Assembly: GCF_000321225.1 (NCBI RefSeq) | Contig: NW_004451853.1 | Location: 210,761-274,760 of the forward strand | From: Odobenus rosmarus divergens | Lineage: Eukaryota > Chordata > Mammalia > Carnivora > Odobenidae | Direction: 5' to 3' | Length of the DNA: 64,000 nucleotides | In this document: one piece after another, positions 56,987 to 64,000 of the stretch | Numbering within the stretch: position 1 is the first letter of the stretch | How the letters are laid out: each line of letters begins with the position of its first letter | Notes under the pieces: model-generated | The model's database searches: none | Told to the model about the DNA's origin: nothing | The model's input: the letters and a program-made list of their open reading frames with translations, nothing else | Position numbers and translations under genes: made by a program

Positions 56987-57535
56987 ATATTATGCAGCCA
57001 CCAAAAGGAAGGAGATCTTGCCATTTGCAACGATGTGGATGGAACTGGAGGGTGTTATGCTGAGCGAAATGTCAATCAGAGAAAGACATGTATCATATGA
57101 CCTCACTGATATGAGGACTTCTTAATCTCAGGAAACAAACTGAGGGTTGCTGGAGTGGTGGGGGGGTGGGAGGGATGGGGCGGCTGGGTGATAGNNNNNN
57201 NNNNNNNNNNNNNNNNNNNNNNNNNNNNNNNNNNNNNNNNNNNNNNNNNNNNNNNNNNNNNNNNNNNNNNNNNNNNNNNNNNNNNNNNNNNNNNNNNNNN
57301 NNNNNNNNNNNNNNNNNNNNNNNNNNNNNNNNNNNNNNNNNNNNNNNNNNNNNNNNNNNNNNNNNNNNNNNNNNNNNNNNNNNNNNNNNNNNNNNNNNNG
57401 GCACGTTCTGCGTGGAGCACTGGGTGTTATGCACAAACAATGAATCATGGAACACTACATCAAAAACTAATGATGTAATGTATGGTGATTGACATAACAA
57501 TAAAAACTTAAAAATAAAAATAAAATAAATAAAAT
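56987..57535 (+). mobile_element. 5'-truncated L1 spanning an assembly gap
   Basis: Begins in the ORF2 end ('atattatgcagccaccaaaagg', 'gatcttgccatttgcaacgatgtgg'), passes 'aaactgagggttgctggag', breaks into N at 57195, resumes at 57400 with 'ggcacgttctgcgtggagcactgggtgttatgc' and ends after 'aataaaaacttaaaaataaaaa'. A perfect 18-bp duplication, aaaatagtccttaaagga, lies at 56969-56986 and 57536-57553. It is a recent-looking insertion into an L2. Confidence 0.96.
57195..57399. other. Assembly gap (205 N)
   Basis: All bases are N. Translations that cross it are meaningless. Both flanks are the same L1 3' UTR. In the L1 copies at 35.6 and 63.7 kb the two flanking points are only about 11 bases apart. 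Confidence 1.
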
Positions 57536-57553
57536 AAAATAGTCCTTAAAGGA

Positions 57554-57780
57554 CTATATGATTTGAACACTCTCTCTATTCTTTAGTCACACCGTTTCCC
57601 TTTCTCCTTCACACACACCACAATTGTACTCTTGCCGTCTGGAATGTTCTTTCCCAAATCTTGATAGACACCTTCACCTCATTCTGGTCTCAGCACGAAT
57701 CAACTGCACATCTTCAGACAGGCCTTCCCTGGAGATCCACAGTCTAGCATAGCAGCCCTCGTCCCTACCAGCCTCCCTTC
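57554..57780 (+). repeat. LINE L2 (part 2)
   Basis: Contains 'actcttgccgtctggaatgttctttccc', 'gacaccttcacctcattctggtctcagc' and 'cttcagacaggccttccctgg', the L2 3' coding end in sense direction. Confidence 0.7.
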
Positions 57781-57799
57781 AACGACTCTCTAGCACATT

Positions 57800-58825
57800 A
57801 CTTTGTGACATATCTTAGATCATCCCCTAGACATCCACTTCAGAATCCCCAGTGGTGGGACCTGTCAATCTATACTTTTATTCAACTACCCCTGATGTGT
57901 ACCAATTTGGGAATACCCCGTCCATGGCATAATGGAAAGAATGAGGAAAGAACATCATGCATGTCAAGGAATGTTGTGGTTCATCGTTAGTGTGTTATTC
58001 CTTCTGGGTCACTATAGTTCAGTTCAGCACTGATCAGACGGTACCACAACCCCAGCCTAATTTGTGGCAGTAAATTATCATTTCCTTGCCCGTTTTAGTG
58101 ATACCCAAAACCCCTATAAACAAAATTCTAGAGAATTTGTTAGAAACAAATCCAAAAGTCCCTCCAATCCCTTTGAAGAAGTGATGAAGTGAAGGATGAA
58201 CGCCTAGCGGTGAACTCAGCAAAAGAGCAGGATGGGGAAATGCAGACATGTTAAAAAGGAAGCTGGAGATGCTGCGAGAGCTTAAAAATCATCGGGAAAA
58301 TGTCTGACGTCATGAAGAAATGTAAGATGAAAATCTTACTTGATGGTCATGAAAATACAAAGACTAGAGGAAAAGAAATGGAACATGGCGATAAGATCAG
58401 TGAAGTTCAATAAATCCTGTAAGTGGCAGGATGGTTTTCCAGTTAGGTTGAACTTGGGAATCATGGAGACGTGATTTCCCAGCAGCTCTGCAAGCTTTTG
58501 AGTTTGAGCAACACTGAAGCCACTGGGGAGGTCATTTTTATGGTATGCTTCCAAATTTAACACTTACGTAGGAAAAAAAATGTCCCAAGCCAGATTTGAA
58601 AGCCCACAGCCAGTAACTGGAAATGCAATTCAGTCGATACATGACTGACAGTATTACAATTGTCCAGAACATTGGTAGGAAGAGATATCGTTCTTCTCAG
58701 CGACAGCCCTCATCTCCGTAGCGGACAGAATGTCTCCTAGAACCTTTCCTTTTTTCCTGGAGATTACAGTTACTTACAAATACATGCATCTTCCCTCACA
58801 CTGTAAGTTCCTTTAGGGCAACATA
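57800..58825. other. Unique non-coding DNA
   Basis: No supported gene. Frames of 61-75 codons on both strands lack features. A short L2-like phrase ('cacactgtaagttcctttagggcaa') sits at about 58798-58822. Confidence 0.45.
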
Positions 58826-58829
58826 ATAT

Positions 58830-58970
58830 TGAGGGTCAGTAACCAAAGCACTGGAGGCAGAGATGCCTGGATTCAGGTCCTGGGTTGACCACTTGCCAAC
58901 TGTATGTCCTTGTCCAAATTATTTGACCTCTCTCAGTGTTAGTTCCCTCACCTCTAAAAGGGAATAATCA
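58830..58970 (-). repeat. MIR SINE, antisense
   Basis: Shows 'agcactggaggcagagatgcctggattcaggtcctgggttgaccacttgccaactgtatgtccttgtccaaattatttgacctctctcagtg', the MIR 3' half in reverse complement. Confidence 0.85.
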
Positions 58971-58974
58971 TTTA

Positions 58975-59215
58975 TAAATGCTTCTGTGCCAGGTAGGTGC
59001 TAAGTATTCTAAGTGTTCTAGTCAACCCCCATAAGAACACTTTGAGGTAGCTACAGTTACTCTCCCCATTGTATAGAGGAGGCAAACTGAGGCATAAGAA
59101 TGTTAAATTTATTTGTTATGTTAATATGTTAATTATTTAACATAACTTACTCAGAGTCACACAACCAATAGGTGATTGAGGTGGCATTTAAGCCCAATGT
59201 ATTGAATGCTAAAAT
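58975..59215 (+). repeat. MIR SINE
   Basis: Sense MIR: 'tgtgccaggtaggtgctaagtattctaag', 'gaggtagctacagttactctccccattgtatagaggaggcaaactgaggc' and 'actcagagtcacacaaccaataggtg'. A ttaatatgtta duplication (about 59105-59148) splits its middle. It forms a tail-to-tail pair with the preceding MIR. Confidence 0.85.
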
Positions 59216-59219
59216 AAGG

Positions 59220-60343
59220 TAATGCTTGTAAAAGGCTCAGAACAGCAGTTGTGTGCCTAGAGTGAGCTTTTCCAGGGATTCCTCATGCCCCTTCCCATCT
59301 GTGCCATTTAGCAGTTAGCAACCCTAAACTAGCTTATGCTCCAATCATATAATGTTTGCTGCTGAAGAACGGGGTGCGGGAAGGTAAATACAAGAATAAC
59401 CTATAAAGTAACTCACTCCTTCTGAAGTTAATCACCATGCAACTGAGAGCTTCAAGGAAGAACCATTTTCTTGGAATATTTCCAAATCTGCCATCTTCAA
59501 AGGGAAAAAATAAATCTCAGCCCCTGAGCCAAGCTTGAACATGGATAGTCAGGCTTGAAAGCGCAACTTAAAAAACAACTTTAAAATGCATCCTTGTGTA
59601 AAATGTAGATGATACTGCCAAAGAAAGAAATTGGGTAAATCAAAGCTGGTTTCCAAGACTGAACCAACTTGCCATCCTTGCTGAGCAAAGCAGGTACTGG
59701 ATATTATGCATGGTTACAGTGACCCTTAACCAAGTTGCATTTTTAGTCTGAATTCCTGTTTGGAGCAGTGCAACCCAGCTAGCTGTCAGAAGCCATACTC
59801 AGATGTGAGATGTAATAAATCCTAAGAGAGAGGCTTTCTCTTTTCTTCCCTAAACCCACCACAACAATTTCCTCATCTCGTTTCATCTATGACCTTTAAA
59901 CTTTCTGAACCCAGGGAGTTCTGACATGCAGATAAAATTTTCTTTAAATCCCCCTGAAGCAATCATTTAATTGTGATAAAATTACAGTATCACACTCCCG
60001 CCCTGGGTTCCTTCCCCTTGTGCTGTACGCTTAAGAGAGGCCAGATCGCAGATATTCAAGAGAAGGAAACTTTTATGTGACATCAGTCATCTTAATATTT
60101 TGTCCCTTCTTTAATGGCTGCAATTTGGTTCGTGGACCATCCTTCATCCTGCTTGTGCCCACTGGGATTCTCTTTTATATTCTGTCCATTGCAGGTCAGG
60201 TCCAGCACCCCCTTCTCCCAGGAGCCTGCATGTTGCTGGGTGGTCCCAAGCTAGAAAGTGAAAAATATTACCCGACCACTTTGGAGAGTTGTCAAGATTC
60301 TCTTCCATGAAGCCAGGGAACAGGCTTGCCCATCCTGACTCTC
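59220..60343. other. Unique non-coding DNA
   Basis: No supported gene or repeat. A 77-codon frame at 60077-60310 has no domain. Confidence 0.5.
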
Positions 60344-60359
60344 AAGAGGCTCACTGGTG

Positions 60360-60535
60360 GGGCGCCTGGGTGGCTCAGTCCCTTAAGCATCTGCCTTCGG
60401 CTCAGGTCATGATCTTGGGGTCCTGGGATCGATTCCTATGTGTGCTTCTCCCTCTCCCTCTACCCCCCTCCCCCGCTGGTGTGCACTCTCTCTCTCTCTC
60501 CAAATACACAAAAAAATCTTAAAAAAAAAAAAAAA
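60360..60535 (+). mobile_element. Carnivoran SINE with internal deletion
   Basis: Head ggggcgcctgggtggctcag and A tail, with the middle shortened so that gggatcgattcctatg joins directly to tgtgcttctcc. A perfect 16-bp duplication, aagaggctcactggtg, lies at 60344-60359 and 60536-60551. Confidence 0.95.
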
Positions 60536-60725
60536 AAGAGGCTCACTGGTGAAGCTGTCATCTTTAAAGCCCCCAGAGAAGAAATGGGGAGGACAATAGA
60601 AACACCTTTGAGAAGATAGAATTTCATTCACCCAAGATGTTAGTCTCATTATGGCCTTCCGTTGGATCCCAGGGGTGTTTGAGAGGTCTAAGAAGTAAAA
60701 GAGAACCAAGAACTAAAACAAGTGT

Positions 60726-60926
60726 GGGGCGACTGGGTGGCTTAGTTGTTAAGCATCTGCCTTCAGCCCAGGTCATGATCCCAGGGTCCTGGGATGGAGA
60801 CCTGCATCGGGCTCCCTGTTCCGCGGGAAGCCTGCTTCTCCCTCTCCCACTCCCCCTGCTTGTGTTCCCTCTCTCAGCTGTGTCTTTCTCTGTCAAATGA
60901 ATAAATAAAATCTAAAAAAAAAAAAA
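60726..60926 (+). mobile_element. Carnivoran SINE (arctoid type)
   Basis: Head ggggcgactgggtggcttag, body 'gggaagcctgcttctccctctcccactccccctgcttgtg' and tail caaatgaataaataaaatct plus A run. The flanks aactaaaacaagtgt and aactcagacaaatgt look like a 15-bp duplication with three changes. Confidence 0.92.
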
Positions 60927-60937
60927 AACTCAGACAA

Positions 60938-61105
60938 ATGTTATATATATTTAACAAAATTATATTTGTATTTTGTGTAAGTTATAATATATAATATACT
61001 TTTATATAAATATATTATAAAATATATGTGATGAAATTTTATGATACGTGTGTATAATTGCATATGTGTGTATATATATATATTGAATATGTGTATATAT
61101 AGAAC
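60938..61105. repeat. AT-rich tract with (TA)n and TG/TA runs
   Basis: Nearly all A/T with tatata and gtgtatatata words. Low complexity. Confidence 0.85.
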
Positions 61106-61470
61106 TGAGATGTAACAAAGACCGTCACACTATAAAAACACCCTTTAACCCTCGATTGGGGGTGCAAGGTTTTCCAGGCTGGCTCACTCACTGCTCCACT
61201 CCCCTTTTCCTTCTTTCTTCTACCTCAACCCACATGCTCTCTAGAGGCATAGATAAATGAATTCGATTACTCAAAAGAGCCACTGACGAGTTACTTTATC
61301 TTCAAAAGTTAGTACACCTGAAGGCAGGGCCAGGAAGACATATGTTCCTTGGCCTCCAAGTTGACCAGTAATGTGACATCCCTGGTACTGTCATGCTTTC
61401 ATGCCTTTTCAAACTGTTATTCTTTAAATATTTAATATTTTCACACAGATGTGCATTTACAGTGTCTTTA

Positions 61471-61572
61471 TTTTTTTTGTTTTATTATATTATGTTAGTC
61501 ACCATACATTACATCATTAGTTTTTGATGTAGTGTTCCATGATTCATTGTTCGTGTATAATACCCAGGGCTT
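61471..61572 (-). mobile_element. Very short L1 tail, antisense
   Basis: Reverse complement of the last 100 bases of the young L1: 'atgttagtcaccatacattacatcattagtttttgatgtagtgttccatgattcattg'. The duplication catttacagtgtcttta (61454-61470) / catttacattgtcttta (61573-61589) differs at one base. Confidence 0.94.
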
Positions 61573-61589
61573 CATTTACATTGTCTTTA

Positions 61590-62714
61590 AATATATAAGT
61601 ATCCTTTTTTAAACATAGAGCCTTTTTTCTTAAGGGATAGCCCTGGCTTCACTTGTATGTATTGGAAAGTCAAGTTCTTGCTTCGAATGTGCCTTCATCT
61701 ACTCTGCAAAACAGAAGCCCTAAAGGCGCCCTGACACAGACTCCTTAGACAGCAGTTTGGGAAATAAGAGTATTCCTACTTGAGCCTACTCCTGAGGAGC
61801 CTTGACCCCTGCCCAGGAGGATTAGCCATATTTTCCTTTTATCACTATCATGACAAGTACTGATTTATACTCCATTCTCTCCCTCTCGTTGCATTTTCAG
61901 TGATAGTTTGGTTCCTTTTATGGAATGTATAGCAAACAGCCCAGTGGGTCTGCCCTCCGGTGAGGATCTGGGAATCTGTAGGATGGTTGTAGTTGGGGAT
62001 GGAGGTGAAGCTGTTCTTAGTGCAGTAGACATCTGCTCTTCTGTCTGCCCAGCAATCATTCCTGCTTCCTCAGGTGAGAGTTTGCTGATATTCCTTGGGG
62101 AAATGCTCTCCGTTCATGTGTCCCATGGGGCACGTGTCCCAGATCCGGCACTGGTTCCGAGAAGGATGTGTGGCCCCAGCCAGACCAGGGAGAGTCAGGA
62201 TGTCTGCATGGACCCTAAGGAAAAGAGAACTCGCTCTCCACCAGGGTTGCTAAACCGATAGAAGGGAAACCTGTAGCTCCATTTGGCCATTTCTTGCCGT
62301 TGAATGAAAAGAGTATGGAGGCCCTGGGAGGGAGGCAGAGCCAAGAAAGAGAAGCTCCTGAGGATATGACTTCACACCTGAACCAGCCGTGCCTAAAGCC
62401 AGATACGCCCCTGAATTTTCAGTTTCATGAGCAAACACCTTCCCCTCTTTACTTAAGCTGGGTTTTCTGTCCTTTGCAACCGAAAAAGTCCTGATTAATA
62501 AAGCAAGCTGTATGATCAGCCTTCCCCTCAATAAAATAACGGCAACCACAAAAAGATTTCACCAGGATTAGGAAATGGGCTCTTTCTTTGAGCACGGATT
62601 ATAGTCCGTCTCTGGATCAGGATTGGGATCGGGAGGGCTCTAATTCGGAAAGAAAATGGAGATGGAACCAAAGTATTTGAACTCAATTTATTAACAGAAA
62701 GAGTATTCAATCTT
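61590..62714. other. Unique non-coding DNA
   Basis: No supported gene. The 117-codon frame at 61908-62261 overlaps opposite-strand frames and shows no domain or splice context. Confidence 0.45.
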
Positions 62715-63250
62715 TTACCAAATATTTATTGAGCACCAGATGCCTGCTGGACGAGTCAGTGCGCTGGGCGACGGGACACAGCCCAGAGCAAGAGGCAGGG
62801 TCAGCCCCTTGCTCACACTTTAGTGGAGAAAAACGGAAAGTAAACAAGGAAGTGCTACATCACATGGTGGCCTATGTTTTGGAGAAAAATAAAGCAGAAT
62901 GAGGAGGATGGGGAGTGGGGGATGGGCCGAGAAGGAGAGGCCTCTCATCCAAGCAGAAAGCAGAAGCAAAAAGGAGCCACACCGTTCTCTGAGGGCGAGG
63001 ACAGCCCAGGAGCAAAATCCCCGAGGTGGGAAGGCACAGGGCAGGGCCACGGAATGGCTAGAAAGGATGCACAGGAGCTAAAGCAGAGCTAGAAAGGAGG
63101 CCAGATCCTGTAGGACCCTCTAGACACTGTAAGGACTTCCCTTTGACTCTGAGCAAGCTGGGAGCCAACGGAGCGTTTTGCAAAGAGGAAAGCTGTGACC
63201 TCCTGTCATTTGAAGGATGGTTCTAGCTGCTGTGTGGAAAATAGGTAGGA
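62715..63250 (-). repeat. LINE L2 3' region, antisense
   Basis: Long colinear match to reverse-complement L2: 'caaatatttattgagcaccagatgcctgctgg', 'tgctcacactttagtggagaaaa', 'ggagaaaaataaagcagaatgagg', 'gccagatcctgtaggaccctctagacactgtaaggac', 'gggagccaacggagcgttttgc' and 'ggttctagctgctgtgtgg'. Good preservation for so old an element. Confidence 0.85.
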
Positions 63251-63487
63251 GCTGGGGTGAGGGGTTGCAGGGCGGGGGTGGGTGACAGGAGCAAGGACAG
63301 AAGCTGAGAGATGCTGTCCAATTCTACCCAAGCTTTCCGATGGAAATAGCATAAAAACGTTTAAATCCAAGCAGTCTGCCAGAAGAAGAAGAGTATTGAA
63401 AAAACAATTCTCAAATACCCCTGCAGAGAAAGAGTTCAAAACCACGGCAAATAAATAATTATGATTTTAGTCCCTCATAGTTCCAGA

Positions 63488-63517
63488 CCAGTGGTTCTCA
63501 ATCAAGATCTTGTTTTT
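63488..63517 (+). mobile_element. hAT-Charlie element, left part
   Basis: accagtggttctcaatcaag carries the hAT terminal word cagtggttctcaa. The element is split by an L1 and resumes at 63828. Confidence 0.7.
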
Positions 63518-63813
63518 CAAATAATGCAATATATGTTAAGAAAAAGAAGAAGAAGAAGAAGATAGCAGGAGGGGAAGAATGAAGGGGGGTAAGTCGGAGG
63601 GGGAGATGGACTCTGAAAAACAAACTGAGGGTTCTAGAGGGGAGGGGGGTGGGGGGATGGGTTAGCCTGGTGATGGGTATTAAAGAGGGCACATTCTGCG
63701 TGGAGCTCTGGGTGTTATGCACAAACAATGAATCATGGAACACTGCATCAAAAACTAATGATGTAATGTATGGTGGTTAACATAACAATAAAAAAATTAT
63801 TAAAAAAAAAAAA
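63518..63813 (+). mobile_element. Young 5'-truncated L1 tail
   Basis: From 'aataatgcaatatatgttaag' through an (AGA)n run, 'gggaagaatgaagg', 'aaactgagggttctagagg' and 'gcattctgcgtggagctctggg'-type 3' UTR to an A tail. A perfect 14-bp duplication, aagatcttgttttt, lies at 63504-63517 and 63814-63827. Confidence 0.95.
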
Positions 63814-63827
63814 AAGATCTTGTTTTT

Positions 63828-64000
63828 TTCCCCCCAGGATACATCTGGCAATGTCTGGAGACCTTGATGGTTGTCACAAATGGCCGGGGGGGGGGGCGGG
63901 CAGGAGGGGAGCGTGCTCAGGGGGCCTTGCGGGTAGAGGCCAGGAAGGCCGCTAAGCAGCCCAACACAGCCCCACACAACAATGGGCCGAGCCGTCCAGC
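63828..64000 (+). mobile_element. hAT-Charlie element, right part (runs off the window)
   Basis: Continues 'ccccccaggatacatctggcaatgtctggagaccttgatggttgtcac', then 'gggtagaggccaggaaggccgctaagcagcccaacacagcccc', the middle of a hAT MITE whose consensus reads 'ggacatttggcaatgtctggagaca'. A run of eleven G (63884-63894) interrupts it. The right terminus is beyond the end. Confidence 0.75.

Noticed and set aside
57093..57500. Several frames of 105-135 codons over 57.1-57.5 kb
   Set aside because: They read through 205 N and L1 3' UTR sequence, so they are artefacts.
1..64000. A new defence system, operon or other prokaryotic-type system
   Set aside because: The sequence is mammalian throughout, with dense SINE/LINE/LTR content and no clustered coding frames.

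Overview
This window looks like vertebrate nuclear DNA from a carnivoran, most likely an arctoid (bear, seal or mustelid group). The evidence is 17 copies of a tRNA-derived SINE with the caniform head (cctgggtggctcag) and the body used in bears, seals and mustelids (gcctgcttctccctctc, ccccctgcttgtgttccctc, caaataaataaataaaatctt). There are also several L1 tails of the type ending in catcaaaaactaatgatgta. The dog-family SINE with the gcagccccggtggcgcag head does not appear. Between the repeats the DNA is mostly AT-rich unique sequence. There are no operons, bacterial promoters or phage genes.

No protein-coding gene could be supported. Every open frame seen is short, lies inside a repeat, crosses a run of N, or sits in GC-rich DNA where stop codons are rare. 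The window therefore reads as an intergenic or deep-intronic interval. Its one strong gene-associated landmark is an unmethylated-type CpG island at about 49.73-50.41 kb, which holds GC boxes and an RFX X-box and is probably the promoter or first exon of an unidentified (possibly non-coding) transcript.

Layout. 0-12.7 kb: mostly unique sequence, one old and one younger SINE, an L2 with a GGAT-type tail, a long GAAA microsatellite, and two stretches (10.2-10.7 and 11.2-11.9 kb) that look like conserved non-coding DNA. 12.7-20 kb: MIR fragments, an MLT1 LTR, a LINE tail and an antisense L1. 20-31.5 kb: SINEs, a palindromic RFX site at 21.76 kb, a G-quadruplex motif at 24.15 kb, and an LTR nested in a hAT element. 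31.5-41.4 kb: more SINEs, three LTRs and a truncated L1. 41.9-46.3 kb: a dense nest of antisense L1, sense L1 and five SINEs, including inverted pairs. 46.3-49.5 kb: a long L2 and unique DNA. 49.7-50.8 kb: the CpG island and flank. 51.7-64 kb: a Tigger2-family element, L2 copies, five L1 insertions (one twin-primed, one holding the only assembly gap) and a hAT element cut by an L1.

SINE and young L1 boundaries were set mostly from target-site duplications read directly in the sequence. Subfamily names come from memory of consensus sequences and were not checked against a repeat library.
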